Positions 43,162-52,954 of a stretch of DNA of 64,000 nt are shown here, one piece after another (position 1 is the stretch's first letter; every line of letters begins with the position of its first letter). The notes under the pieces were generated by a model. That model was given only the letters and a program-made list of their open reading frames with translations, ran no database searches and had not been told where the DNA came from. Both the position numbers and the translations under genes were made by a program. Source of the DNA: an uncultured Gammaproteobacteria bacterium (GTDB taxonomy: Bacteria > Pseudomonadota > Gammaproteobacteria > Pseudomonadales > Pseudohongiellaceae); the NCBI GenBank assembly GCA_937898685.1, contig CALEJT010000003.1, positions 45,223-109,222 on the forward strand. The letters run 5' to 3'.

Positions 43162-45093
43162 TCAGGCGAACTCGGGAGCAGGTACCTGCAGCTCGGCCGC
43201 AGGTAGCGAGGTCGTGCCGCGTCCTGCGGCACGCACCGGTCGATCCAGAAAGGTCCTGCACCAAAGTTCAAAGGAAATCAAAGTCCATAGCTGCAGATCG
43301 TAGGCGCGACCGCGCTGCTGCAGCTCGAGCAGTTTTTCGATGTAGTTCGGGTTGAAGATGTTGCGTGCCCTGCTGGTGGGCGCCAGCAATAGGTCGCGCA
43401 CGAAGCTGTTGAGCTCGCCGCGGAACCAATGCGACAGCGGCACCGCGAAGCCGTGCTTCTTGCGATCGATGATCGAATCCGGCAACACGCCACGCATCGC
43501 TTGTTTGAAGAGATGCTTCGTGCGCTCTCCCTGCAACTGCAGGTGCGGCGGAATCGTGGCCGCAAACTCGACCAAACGGTGATCGAGCAGCGGCACACGC
43601 GCTTCCAGCGAGTTCGCCATGCTCATGCGATCGACCTTGGTCAGGATGTCGAGCGGCAGGTAGTAGTGCAGATCGAGATACTGCAGCGCCGACAGCCAAT
43701 GTCCCTCGGATCTGTCGAGGATGCGTGCCATCTCACGCCACGGCTCCTGCGTCAGCACCAGTTCGCTCACTTCCTCCTTGAAAAGCGCACTCTTGCCTTC
43801 GTGATCGAACAGGTAGGCCGCGTGCAGATAACGTTCACTGCCATCGAGCGCCATGTGGCGCAGGAAGTTGCGTCCCTTCCAACCTTCCTGCATCAGATTG
43901 CCGATGCGTCCGAACAGAAGACGGAAAGCACGCGGCACGTAGCGATAGCGACGCTCGCGCCGTTCCACCCGATATTTGTCGTACCCGGCGAAGAGCTCAT
44001 CGCCGCCGTCGCCCGAGAGCACCACCTTGACGTGCTCCGCTGCCAGCTTCGACACCATGTAAGTGGGAATCGCCGAAGAATCGCCGAAGGGTTCATCGAG
44101 GTCCCACGCCAGGTCGTCGAGCATGTTGAGCACATCCGGCTCAAGCAGAAGCTCGTGATGTTCGGTGCCCAAGGCTTGCGCCACTTCACGCGCGTAGGGC
44201 GCTTCGTTGTAGGCGGGTTCGGCGAAGCCGATGGTGAAGGTCTTCACCGGACGCGGGCTCAAGCGCGACATGTGGGCCACCACGGAACTCGAATCGAGTC
44301 CGCCGCTCAGAAAAGCCCCGACGGGTACGTCGCTCACCATTTCGCCTTCCACCGCACCCGCCAGCAGCGCGCGCAGCTTCTCCACCAGCTCGGCTTCCGA
44401 GCTGGTGGCGTCGGGCTGGAACCGCACGTCCCAATAACGACGTATGCGCAGCGGACAACCTTCTTCCAGGGCCAGCAAGTGACCGGGCGGCAACTTGTGG
44501 ATGCCGGCGATGATGCTCTGCGTGGCGGGAGTGGTGAGGAAGGTGAAGAGATTGGCCACCGCTCCCCAATCGAGATTGCGTTCCACCCACTGCAATTGCA
44601 GCAGTGCCTTCAGTTCCGAACCAAAGATCAAGTGACCATTGCATTGGCCGTAGTACAGCGGCTTGATGCCGAGACGGTCACGTGCCACCAACAGTTTGCG
44701 TTTTTTCTCATCCCACAGCGCAAAGGCGAACATGCCGCGCAGGTGGTGCACGCAGTCTTCACCATATTGCTCGTACAGATGCACGATCACTTCGGTGTCC
44801 GAGCTGGTGGCAAAGCGATGACCCGCGGCCACGAGATCGCGACGCAACTCGCGGTAGTTGTAGATCTCCCCGTTCAGCACCAGATGTACACTGCCATCTT
44901 CGTTGCTCACGGGCTGGTGCCCGGTGGCGAGATCGATGATCGAGAGACGACGCATGCCGAGGCCGACCTGCCCATTGACGAAGTAGCCTTCGTCATCGGG
45001 GCCACGTGCGCGCAGTGCATCGCACATCGCGCGCACTTCTTCGGGCAGCACGCTCTGGCCATGCAGAGCGAGTATTCCTGCTATACCGCACAT
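43162..45093 (-). CDS. AsnB-like glutamine amidotransferase/asparagine synthetase 2
   Basis: 643 residues with the same two-domain layout as the 37827 gene: Cys2 (MCGIAGILAL), LRARGPDDEGY, NGEIYNYREL, PP-loop VGAFLSGGLDSSSVVAH, VLSGDGGDELFAGYDKYRVE and HGFAVPLSHWF. It resembles the XrtA-associated amidotransferases of beta/gammaproteobacterial EPS loci. It is clearly divergent from the first copy, so the two probably act on different uronates or one amidates and the other serves another acceptor. Confidence 0.88.
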   Translation of the reverse strand: MCGIAGILALHGQSVLPEEVRAMCDALRARGPDDEGYFVNGQVGLGMRRLSIIDLATGHQPVSNEDGSVHLVLNGEIYNYRELRRDLVAAGHRFATSSDTEVIVHLYEQYGEDCVHHLRGMFAFALWDEKKRKLLVARDRLGIKPLYYGQCNGHLIFGSELKALLQLQWVERNLDWGAVANLFTFLTTPATQSIIAGIHKLPPGHLLALEEGCPLRIRRYWDVRFQPDATSSEAELVEKLRALLAGAVEGEMVSDVPVGAFLSGGLDSSSVVAHMSRLSPRPVKTFTIGFAEPAYNEAPYAREVAQALGTEHHELLLEPDVLNMLDDLAWDLDEPFGDSSAIPTYMVSKLAAEHVKVVLSGDGGDELFAGYDKYRVERRERRYRYVPRAFRLLFGRIGNLMQEGWKGRNFLRHMALDGSERYLHAAYLFDHEGKSALFKEEVSELVLTQEPWREMARILDRSEGHWLSALQYLDLHYYLPLDILTKVDRMSMANSLEARVPLLDHRLVEFAATIPPHLQLQGERTKHLFKQAMRGVLPDSIIDRKKHGFAVPLSHWFRGELNSFVRDLLLAPTSRARNIFNPNYIEKLLELQQRGRAYDLQLWTLISFELWCRTFLDRPVRAAGRGTTSLPAAELQVPAPEFA

Positions 45094-45112
45094 ATCCTTC
45101 TCCTTGGGTACT

Positions 45113-46621
45113 TCAGGCCGTGGCCTTCACCACGCCACGCTGCAAGCGCAAGAGTGCCGAGCGCATGTAGGACTTCAGCAACAATCTTTCATCCAACTGC
45201 AGCGGCCCGATGCCGAGCAGCAGTACGTAATAGGTGAGTACGTAGAGCCCACTGCTCAGTACGAGTCGCAGCAGGATCGGGGCATCCTGCAGAAGCTGCG
45301 GCAACGAAGCCGGGATCAATGCCACCGAGGCGATCAGCAGTACGTGCGCCAGATCCTTCCATGGCAGCACCTGCGCGAACGAAACCTTGAGCAGATGCTT
45401 GATGCGCCAGAGCGCGAAAGTCTTGGCCACTGCGGTGGCGACGAGTGTGACCAGGATCGCGCCGATCAAGTCGAAGCGCTGCAGGAACCACTGGATCAGG
45501 AGCACGATGATTCCGAGACGCAGTAGGTTCTGCACGATCAGGAAGCGCGTATCTGCAAACACACGCAGGGTGCCATCGGTGAGCAGGGCCATGAACAGCA
45601 TCGACACACTCCACACCGTGAATACCGGCACGCTGGCGCGATAGGCATCGGTGAAGAGGAACACGATCAGGTCGCTCGCCGTCACCAGCAACAGGCCCAC
45701 CAGCGGGAAGAAGATGAAACTGAGCTTGCGCACACTTTCGAGCCAGATGGCCATGACGGCACGCATGTCGCCCGCACGTGCTTTCTCGCGCATGTTCACC
45801 ATCATCACGTTGCAGGTCGAGGTCATCAGAAAATCCACCAGCGGTATCTGCAGGCAGCCTACGGCATAGATCGCGAAGGTCACTGGATCGAAGGCATAGG
45901 ACACCGCATACATGTGGAAGTTGACCTGCGCGATCTCGATCACCGCTGCGATGCCGAATGGCACGGCATACCAGAGCTGGCGGCGCAGTGCCGGCATTGA
46001 AGGGCGCAACGTGCTACCGAAACGCTGCACCACGTAGTAGAGCGCAGCCAGACAGCGCAGTAGTGCAAAGAGCACCGTGCCCCACATCAACCAGTACAGA
46101 TCGGCCAGCAACAGCACCGGTGCGATCGACAGCAAGGCCCTGAACACATCGGTGAGCGCATAGCTGCTCGATGCCAGAAAGTGTTCGCGGCGTACCGTCA
46201 TGATGATCTCCATCACCACGGCGATGAGCATCAAGAGCAGATAGGCCGCCACCCAGGGTAGGTACTGCGCCAACGCGGCGTTGTTCAGAAGTTGCGCCGT
46301 CCATTCCCGTCCGAACCAAAGTCCCAGCGCCACCAGAGCGCCAACGCCGGCCAGCAGCAACAGACTGTTGCACACATAGGCGCCCGCGTTTTTCTCTTCG
46401 TCTGGCAGAAAGTAATAGAGACTTTCCGCCATGCCGGCCTGTGCTATGCCGAACAAGGTGGCGAACACCAGGAACAGCTGCTTGTAGCTGCCGAAGTCGT
46501 TCTGCGAAAACACGCGGGCCAGAACCAGCGGAATCGCAAAGGCCACGATGAAGCCGATGAAACGTCCGGCCATTAAAACCAACGCAGGCCGGAACAAAGG
46601 TTGTGTAGTGCTTTGCGTCAT
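45113..46621 (-). CDS. Wzx-type polysaccharide flippase
   Basis: 502 residues with 12-14 hydrophobic segments, the polysaccharide-transport branch of the MATE/MOP superfamily. N-terminal region RPALVLMAGRFIGFIVAFAI and SQNDFGSYKQLFLVFATLFG are typical of O-antigen/EPS flippases. It would move the undecaprenyl-linked repeat unit to the periplasm for Wzy. Its neighbours are the deacetylase gene (46670) and AsnB 2. Confidence 0.85.
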   Translation of the reverse strand: MTQSTTQPLFRPALVLMAGRFIGFIVAFAIPLVLARVFSQNDFGSYKQLFLVFATLFGIAQAGMAESLYYFLPDEEKNAGAYVCNSLLLLAGVGALVALGLWFGREWTAQLLNNAALAQYLPWVAAYLLLMLIAVVMEIIMTVRREHFLASSSYALTDVFRALLSIAPVLLLADLYWLMWGTVLFALLRCLAALYYVVQRFGSTLRPSMPALRRQLWYAVPFGIAAVIEIAQVNFHMYAVSYAFDPVTFAIYAVGCLQIPLVDFLMTSTCNVMMVNMREKARAGDMRAVMAIWLESVRKLSFIFFPLVGLLLVTASDLIVFLFTDAYRASVPVFTVWSVSMLFMALLTDGTLRVFADTRFLIVQNLLRLGIIVLLIQWFLQRFDLIGAILVTLVATAVAKTFALWRIKHLLKVSFAQVLPWKDLAHVLLIASVALIPASLPQLLQDAPILLRLVLSSGLYVLTYYVLLLGIGPLQLDERLLLKSYMRSALLRLQRGVVKATA

Positions 46622-46669
46622 TGTCGGTCGGCGGGCGCGCTACTGGACGCACCCCTTCCTGTCCTTGAA

Positions 46670-47815
46670 TCAAGCCAGATGCGGCCGCTGGCAACGCAGC
46701 GCCGGATCGAAAATGCCGTTGATCTGACAACTGAGGATTGACTTCGAAAAGCGCCCGATCGGATCGAGACAGGCGCGTTCCCACAACATCGTGCGCGGAA
46801 TCGTGAGCAGCGGGTGCTGCGGGTCACGATGGCGGCAGATCGTGTAGGCCGCGGCGTAGCCAGCCTCCGCGGCCACCGCCACTGCGGCGCGATCGAAGCG
46901 ACCATCCGGATATGCCAAATGTTTGATGCTGGTACCGAGCTGCGCTTCGAGCGTCTTGCGCGAGCCTTCCAACTCTTGCTTGAGTACCTCGGCACTCTGC
47001 TCCGCCAACAGCGCATGCGTCTGAGTGTGCGAGCCCACGGTGAAATCCTGCCGTTGCATGCTGCGCAGTTGTTCCCAGTCGAGCAGTTGGAACTCTTCCC
47101 TGCCCTTCAGATCGGTGCCGGCACTGCAGACCTTCAACAGACGTTGAATCTGCTTCGCGTCGAGAAGGTCCAGCGCCGCGCGCATCGCCTGAAACGGCGT
47201 CTTCATCGTATGAGCGTGCGGCGTCAGCTGCTCGGCGATGTCCGCCGGCAGAATCTGCTGCCACCAGTTGGGATCACGCTTGCCGCGCTGAGTCTGCAGC
47301 AGACGCGAGAACACGAAGTAGAGTTCGTCGTGCACCAGGAGCTGCCGGGTGCCGGTGAGTTCGGTGACCACGAAGATGGCGCCCGGAATGCCCTTGCGTT
47401 GCATCAGTGGCAGCGCATTGGTGTAGACGTCCTGATAACCGTCATCGAAGGTCACTGCCGCAACGGGACGGCTCGGCTGCAGCTGGCCTTGCAATACCTG
47501 CAGAACTTCGTCGAGCGTGACGAAGTCGTAATACTTGCCCACCCAGTCCAGATGACGTTCCAGCATCTTGACGCTGGTGAGCTGCGGGGCGATCGATTGG
47601 CGCGCGCTGTGTCTGAAGTTCTCGACCACCCGGTGATAACCGAGAATCAAGGGCGATCGACCGATGCCACGGCGAGCAGCGAACACGCGCTCGAGGCCGC
47701 TGACATGCAGCGTCGCTGCGCAGCTGGTCTTGATACAGGTGCGCAAGCCTTGCTTCAGCACGGGCCAGGGTGAGCCCAATCCCTCACTGCGCACTCCCAT
47801 TTCTGCAGCGTTCAT
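46670..47815 (-). CDS. NodB-type polysaccharide deacetylase
   Basis: 381 residues. LILGYHRVVEN starts the domain, then AVTFDDGYQDVYTNALPLM (motif 1), FTVGSHTQTHALLAEQS (motif 2) and KHLAYPDGRFDRAAVAVA (motif 3 region). It has the layout of XrtA-type EPS deacetylases, with an insert of about 100 residues between motifs 1 and 2. The ATG at 47815 overlaps the upstream FemAB-like stop by four bases; a longer frame to 47950 is not used. Second deacetylase of the locus. Confidence 0.85.
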   Translation of the reverse strand: MNAAEMGVRSEGLGSPWPVLKQGLRTCIKTSCAATLHVSGLERVFAARRGIGRSPLILGYHRVVENFRHSARQSIAPQLTSVKMLERHLDWVGKYYDFVTLDEVLQVLQGQLQPSRPVAAVTFDDGYQDVYTNALPLMQRKGIPGAIFVVTELTGTRQLLVHDELYFVFSRLLQTQRGKRDPNWWQQILPADIAEQLTPHAHTMKTPFQAMRAALDLLDAKQIQRLLKVCSAGTDLKGREEFQLLDWEQLRSMQRQDFTVGSHTQTHALLAEQSAEVLKQELEGSRKTLEAQLGTSIKHLAYPDGRFDRAAVAVAAEAGYAAAYTICRHRDPQHPLLTIPRTMLWERACLDPIGRFSKSILSCQINGIFDPALRCQRPHLA

Positions 47816-48966
47816 TTCGCCATCTCCGTGAAGCCAGCCAGTACACGTTTGATCTCGGATTTGAGAATGGCGGCGTTGCGGATGGCCGCTCCGCTGTACT
47901 TGGGTGGAAATAGATCCAATCGAATCAGCTCGCGCTCCTCTCGCGCCCACAGGTATTTGTAAAGCTCGTCGTCGTGCAGGAAGTCGAATTCCGCAGCGCC
48001 TTCCTCACAAGCAGCCTTGATGGCCATCGCCAAGGTCAGCATGCCCACGCCGTACTTGCCGAACTCTTTGTCGAACGAAGCCTGGTAGTAGTAGAAGGTG
48101 TCGGCATAACGGAACAGGTACACGATGGCGCCAGGACGGTCGTCGAGCCACAGCGTGTAGAGGCGAAGCCAGCCACGCTCCAGCGCCACCTTCGACAAGC
48201 TCAGATGGAACTGTTTGAGCGCCTCACTCTCGAGGGCGGTGGAACCACCGTCATCGGCCCAGCGCGTCAGATGCAGATCGATGAAACGCGCCATCGCATC
48301 GACGCGCTGTTCTTCGGTTTCGACCCGTTCGAATCTGACGTTGAAGGTCTTGTTCAGATTGGCGAGCTTGCGGCGGATGTCGCGCCGATGTGAATAGGCC
48401 AGCGTCTCGCAGTAGCTGTCCCAGGTATGCCCCTTCAAGTTGATGAAGGGACTGTAGTTGGTGGTCTGCCGCATCGGACGCCAACCAGCTTGCTTCAGTT
48501 CCAATGCCGTCGCCGTCATCACGAAGGAGGTCGACTCCACCCGCACCAGTTCCAGCATGACGTTGGCCTTGGTGAGACTGGCACCGATCTCGGCGAGAGC
48601 CACTTCTTCGTAGCCACGGCGGATCAGGAAGCTGAGATAGTCGGATCCCACCGTGCCCGAGGCGAGAAACTCCAGCGCACGGCAAGGACGCAGCCGTTTG
48701 AAGTTCGGCGGACACAGCGTCAGAGGCGCGATGGCGACGAGCATCCCTCTGTCGCGCACCGTGATCAGATGCAGCTTGCGCGAAGAGCTCAAGTGCTGCC
48801 ACCAGCTGAACATCCATTCCCAGCTCAGGAACAGACAGTCGGAGCCGCTGTCCTGCAATAGTTCCGTCCACTCGGCCCGCAATTCGCGGAACTGCTCGGT
48901 GTCGGTGATGACTTCGGTTACCAACGATGGTGCGAGTTCAACATTTTCTCGACAAACAATACTCAT
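47812..48966 (-). CDS. FemAB/CelD-like GNAT acyltransferase
   Basis: 384 residues of the double-GNAT type found in CelD and XrtA-associated FemAB proteins. WEWMFSWWQHLSSSRKLHLI at the start and the later TLAYSHRRDIRRKLANLNK, VYLFRYADTFYYYQASFDKEFGKYGVG segments are characteristic. FDFLHDDELYKYLWAREERE ends the domain. Such enzymes are thought to transfer an acyl or aminoacyl group to polysaccharide precursors; donor and acceptor are unknown. Upstream of and coupled to the NodB gene. Confidence 0.8.
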   Translation of the reverse strand: MSIVCRENVELAPSLVTEVITDTEQFRELRAEWTELLQDSGSDCLFLSWEWMFSWWQHLSSSRKLHLITVRDRGMLVAIAPLTLCPPNFKRLRPCRALEFLASGTVGSDYLSFLIRRGYEEVALAEIGASLTKANVMLELVRVESTSFVMTATALELKQAGWRPMRQTTNYSPFINLKGHTWDSYCETLAYSHRRDIRRKLANLNKTFNVRFERVETEEQRVDAMARFIDLHLTRWADDGGSTALESEALKQFHLSLSKVALERGWLRLYTLWLDDRPGAIVYLFRYADTFYYYQASFDKEFGKYGVGMLTLAMAIKAACEEGAAEFDFLHDDELYKYLWAREERELIRLDLFPPKYSGAAIRNAAILKSEIKRVLAGFTEMAK

Positions 48967-48980
48967 GCTGGATGACTCCG

Positions 48981-50207
48981 CTACGGGCGCTGCGCACGCC
49001 TCAGTTCTTGTAGATAGATTCGTTGTGTGGCTTCGGTCATGCCCGTGAGCGAATGATGTTCACGAGCGATGCGACGCGATTCCCGACTGAAACGGCTGGC
49101 CAGCCTGGGGTCGTCGAGAATGTTGGTAATGGCCAATGCCAGCGCATGGGGCGCCTTCACCGGCACCAGGAACCCATTGCGACCATGGCTGACGAGCTCG
49201 GGGTTACCGCCTACATCCGTGGCGACGATGGGCACGCCCGCCGCCATCGATTCGAGCAAGGTGTTGGAAAGTCCTTCGCTGTGAGAAGGCAACACCGATA
49301 CCGCCGACTCCGCCAGGATCTTGGGAATGTCCTTGCGCATGCCGACGAACTGCAATCGGGTTCCCAGGCCTTGCTGCCAGGCGGCCTGTTTCAGTTGCAG
49401 CAGATACTCTTCGTCTTCCGAGTATCCGTTGTCCTCGCGCACCACCTTCGTACCGATGACGAGGAAGTGCACGTCGGGGTGCGTCTTGTGGATCAGGGCT
49501 GCCGCCGAGATGAACTCATCGATGCCCTTCTGCGGATTGAGCCGCGCGATCATCACCACCAGCGGGCTCGTGGCCGGTACTCCCAGGCTCTTGCGGAAGG
49601 CGGGATCACTCTTGGTCTGGGTGTAGAGATTCAGATCCAGACCATTCTTGATCACGCAGATCTTCTTCTCGTCGTAGTGCTGTTCCAGCAACCAATCCCT
49701 GATCGAGTCTGCGTTCACCAGCACCTTGTCGGCCAGGCTGCATACCCACTTCTGCAACAGCTTCTGCGCCGGCGTGAGATAGACACCACGATCACGGATC
49801 GAAGCGATCACCACCGGCACCCGTGCCAGACGCGCAGCGGGAATGGCGAACACATTCGAGTAGAAGTTGTAGCTGTGCACCACCTCGATGCCGTTGCGCC
49901 GCAGGAATGCCGCAAAGCGCAACTGCTGCAGGCGCACGCCGAGCCCCCATAGGTTGCGGATCTTGAACTCCGTCATCGGAGCCCCGAGTGCGGCATAGTC
50001 CTTGAGCAGATCGCCAGCGCTGTTGAGACAGGCAAACTGCAGATCGAAACGTTCACGATCCAAGGTACGCGACAGATTCAACACCTGCCCTTCGGTGCCG
50101 CCGCTGTAGCAGGCAGTCACCACCTTCAGCAGCTTCACCGCTGCAGATCTTTCCACCGCGACCGAAGGCGTGGTCACGAGATCCGAGGTACGGGCTAACT
50201 CATGCAT
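48981..50207 (-). CDS. Glycosyltransferase family 4
   Basis: 408 residues. LLKVVTACYSGGTEGQVLNL (GGTEG loop), VVHSYNFYSNVFAI, VIKNGLDLNLYTQTKSDP, VVMIARLNPQKGIDEFISAA, HFLVIGTKVVREDN and the C-terminal VSVLPSHSEGLSNTLLESMA are all GT4 marks. It follows the Wzy gene with an 8-base overlap; ATG at 50207 has GGAG six bases upstream and is preferred over a GTG at 50219. It resembles XrtA-type EPS glycosyltransferases. Confidence 0.9.
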   Translation of the reverse strand: MHELARTSDLVTTPSVAVERSAAVKLLKVVTACYSGGTEGQVLNLSRTLDRERFDLQFACLNSAGDLLKDYAALGAPMTEFKIRNLWGLGVRLQQLRFAAFLRRNGIEVVHSYNFYSNVFAIPAARLARVPVVIASIRDRGVYLTPAQKLLQKWVCSLADKVLVNADSIRDWLLEQHYDEKKICVIKNGLDLNLYTQTKSDPAFRKSLGVPATSPLVVMIARLNPQKGIDEFISAAALIHKTHPDVHFLVIGTKVVREDNGYSEDEEYLLQLKQAAWQQGLGTRLQFVGMRKDIPKILAESAVSVLPSHSEGLSNTLLESMAAGVPIVATDVGGNPELVSHGRNGFLVPVKAPHALALAITNILDDPRLASRFSRESRRIAREHHSLTGMTEATQRIYLQELRRAQRP

Positions 50208-51516
50208 GGCGAACTCCACTACGCACTAGTTCATTGCTACCGCTGGAACCAGCCAGCCAGCGACGACAGATCGCACCTGCCGCCACCGCCATGCCGGCGA
50301 TGTAGTAGAAGTAATAGTGATATGCCGTTGGGTGGAACATGGCCTCGAGCGCATAGGCCCAGAGACTGATCTTCAAACCTTCCGCGATGTTGTAGAGCCC
50401 CTGCATTTCTGGTCTGCCGCGCGCGTAGCGCAGCACCCACTTCGTTTCACCGAGACAGTAGAGGTACAGCACGATGAAGAAGACCAGGCCGGGAATGCCA
50501 AGCTCCACCGAAAGCTGCAGATAGACGTTGTGCACCTGCGTCCACGTCGGTCCGCGCGCCGCGTTCATCGCCAACACGTTCATGCCGATGCCGGAGCCGA
50601 CGATGGGATGCGTCACCACCAGACCCAGTGCGGTCTTCATGTCCGCCAGGCGCTCCTGCGCGGAGTTGGTGGTGTCTTCCTCGACGTTGACGATCGTCGA
50701 AATGCGCGAATAGAACTCCGGCGGTATCAGCGGGATGGCGAGCACACCCACGATTATCACGATGGGAATCAGGATGCGTTCCTTGCGGTTTCTCAGGAAC
50801 CACAGGTAACACATCACGATGAAGCCCATCGCGAGAAAGCCTGCCCGCGAAAAGGTCGCCATCACTGCAACCATCATCAGACCTATGATGCCGGCCAGGA
50901 TCAGTCTGCGGCTGCCCTTGTTGGTCGACAGGAACAGCGCCACGGCCAGCGGCAACAGCAGGTTCAGCATCAAGGCCATGTCGTTCGGGTTGGCCGTGAG
51001 CGACGCGCTGTATCCCTTTACCCTGCCCGCATCGCCCGCCAGAAAGTTCTTCACGGTGGTGAGCGACAAGGGAATCGTCATCAACACCAACGACCAGGCC
51101 AGCGTCTTCAACTTCTCGTAGCTGCTGAGCACGTTGCACAAAAGCACGTAGACGATCAGCGTCTTGAGATAGTTCTCGAGCAGGTACGACAGACTGCCAC
51201 TGGGCCAGAACGAGAACGGCATCGTGACCATCGCCCAACCCACCAACGCTGCCAGCAGATACAGCGAAAGGTTGAACATCACGAGTGGCCGTCCATCGCG
51301 CCAGCGACACCAGCAATGTGCCGCCATCGCGAGTACCGCCATCAGCATTGCGATGCGCAGCGGCGCGAGTGCCGGAATGCGCTCCTGCGGCGCCAACAGC
51401 AGGATGAAGGTGAAGCCGAGCAGAGCGAAGAACGGCAGGTTGCCGTCCGGGTCCTCGAAGGACTGGACCGAGCTTACCGGCCTCGCGACGGTGGGCGCCC
51501 ACCAAGAACGTTCCAT
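50200..51516 (-). CDS. O-antigen ligase/polymerase-like protein (Wzy)
   Basis: 438 residues, about 11-12 hydrophobic segments with a large periplasmic loop around 280-345 (EFYSRISTIVNVEEDTTNSA, RLADMKTALGLVVTHPIVGS, MNAARGPTWTQVHNVYLQLS). The H-N-x-Y-L-Q motif is typical of the Wzy_C/WaaL family. It would polymerise the repeat units in the periplasm; ligase activity cannot be excluded. The start overlaps the dehydrogenase stop by one base (TAATG). Confidence 0.85.
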   Translation of the reverse strand: MERSWWAPTVARPVSSVQSFEDPDGNLPFFALLGFTFILLLAPQERIPALAPLRIAMLMAVLAMAAHCWCRWRDGRPLVMFNLSLYLLAALVGWAMVTMPFSFWPSGSLSYLLENYLKTLIVYVLLCNVLSSYEKLKTLAWSLVLMTIPLSLTTVKNFLAGDAGRVKGYSASLTANPNDMALMLNLLLPLAVALFLSTNKGSRRLILAGIIGLMMVAVMATFSRAGFLAMGFIVMCYLWFLRNRKERILIPIVIIVGVLAIPLIPPEFYSRISTIVNVEEDTTNSAQERLADMKTALGLVVTHPIVGSGIGMNVLAMNAARGPTWTQVHNVYLQLSVELGIPGLVFFIVLYLYCLGETKWVLRYARGRPEMQGLYNIAEGLKISLWAYALEAMFHPTAYHYYFYYIAGMAVAAGAICRRWLAGSSGSNELVRSGVRHA

Positions 51517-52889
51517 TACAGACTCACGACGCGTCCCTTGCCACGCGGCAGGCCGTTGGTGGCATGGCGCGTGTCGACGACCAGTTCGGCGTTGTTGACG
51601 ATCATCCGGTAATCGAACTCCGGATGGTCGGTGAGGATCAGTACGCAATCGGCAGAAGCGAGCAGCTCGGGATCGAGCTCACGCGAGAACAGCGTGGCGC
51701 CCTTGATTTCGATGCTCGGCACGTGCGGATCGCTGTAACTGATCTGCGCCCCCTTCGCTTGCAGATTGGCGAGTACCTGCAGCGCGGGAGACTCTCGGAT
51801 GTCACCGACACCACGTTTGTAGGCCACACCGATGGCGTGCACGGTGGCGCCATTGAGGCAACGCTGTACCTGGTTGAGCTCGTCGCTGATCAATTGCACG
51901 ACGTGGCCCGGCATGGATTGGTTGATTTCCTCGGCCAGCGGAATGAAGCGCGCCTCGTAGTTGCTCAGGCGCATCTTCCATGCGAGGTACGCGGGATCGA
52001 TCGGAATGCAGTGACCACCGATGCCGGGACCCGGATAGAACGGCATGAAACCGAAGGGCTTGCTGGCAGCGGCATCGATGACTTCACGCGACTGCACACC
52101 GAGCTGGCGGCACATGAGCGAGAACTCGTTGGCGAGCGCGATGTTCACGCTACGGAACACGTTCTCATAGAGCTTGGCAAGCTCTGCCACTTTCGGCGAC
52201 GACACCTCGATCACGCGATCGACGATCTGACGATAGAGCTGTGCAGCCAGGCTGGTGCAGAGCGGCGTCACCCCACCGGTGACCTTGGGGATCTGACGCA
52301 CTGCGAACTTCTTGTTGCCGGGATCGATGCGCTCGGGCGAGAAAGCGAGGAAGAAATCTTCACCCGCCTTGAGGCCGCGCTCTTCGAACAACGGCAGCAG
52401 CAACTCTTCCGTAGTGCCCGGGTAGGTGGTCGATTCCAGAATGATGAGTTGACCAGGGCGCAGATCCTGCGCCAGGCGCTGCGCGGTTTCGAGCACGTAG
52501 GAGATGTCCGGATCCTTGCTCTTGCGCAGCGGCGTCGGTACGCAGATCAGGATCACGTCGTGATCCGCCAACTGCGAGTAGTCGGTGGTGGCGCGATAGT
52601 TACCGCTGTCGCTCAAGCGTTTGAGCATGTCGCTGGTGACATCGGGCGTGATCGATTCACAGCGCTGCAGACCTTCGATCCTGTCTCGGTCGACGTCGAT
52701 GCCGCTGACCGTGAAGCCGGCATCGGCGAAGGCCATGGCCAGAGGCAGGCCCACATAGCCCTGTCCGATCACGGCAACATGAGCCTGATGGGTATCGATC
52801 AGATGAAGGAGACCGCTGTAGGTATCAGCGGCCAGCTTTGGTGCGTCATTGCGAACGAGTTCGAGCGTGCGCATAAGGGCATCTCTCAT
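51516..52889 (-). CDS. Nucleotide-sugar 6-dehydrogenase, UDP-GlcNAc (WbpA/TviB)-like
   Basis: 457 residues. NAD motif VAVIGQGYVGLPLAMAFADA after a 36-residue N-terminal extension, CVPTPLRKSKDPDISYVLET, ESTTYPGTTEELLLPL, SPERIDPGN, catalytic Cys in GPGIGGHCIPIDPAYLAW, and GVAYKRGVGDIRESPALQVL. These match the WbpA/TviB group that makes UDP-GlcNAcA (or ManNAcA), unlike the AlgD-like gene at 33488. The product could be epimerised by the 29329 enzyme. Confidence 0.88.
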   Translation of the reverse strand: MRDALMRTLELVRNDAPKLAADTYSGLLHLIDTHQAHVAVIGQGYVGLPLAMAFADAGFTVSGIDVDRDRIEGLQRCESITPDVTSDMLKRLSDSGNYRATTDYSQLADHDVILICVPTPLRKSKDPDISYVLETAQRLAQDLRPGQLIILESTTYPGTTEELLLPLFEERGLKAGEDFFLAFSPERIDPGNKKFAVRQIPKVTGGVTPLCTSLAAQLYRQIVDRVIEVSSPKVAELAKLYENVFRSVNIALANEFSLMCRQLGVQSREVIDAAASKPFGFMPFYPGPGIGGHCIPIDPAYLAWKMRLSNYEARFIPLAEEINQSMPGHVVQLISDELNQVQRCLNGATVHAIGVAYKRGVGDIRESPALQVLANLQAKGAQISYSDPHVPSIEIKGATLFSRELDPELLASADCVLILTDHPEFDYRMIVNNAELVVDTRHATNGLPRGKGRVVSL

Positions 52890-52920
52890 TTTGCAGTTGG
52901 TGATTGGCGATGGTGTGGAA

Positions 52921-52939
52921 CGGGCACCGAAGGCGCCCG
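52921..52939 (-). promoter_or_regulatory. Hairpin in the gap before the dehydrogenase start
   Basis: CGGGC (52921-52925) and GCCCG (52935-52939) form a 5-bp stem in the 65-base gap between the phosphotransferase and dehydrogenase genes. It resembles the hairpins in the other long intergenic gaps of the locus. No U run follows. Confidence 0.25.
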
Positions 52940-52954
52940 GGTGGCTGAACTTTC

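Noticed and set aside
43429..45237. 602-codon plus-strand open frame opposite the second asnB
   Set aside because: Shadow of the real gene.
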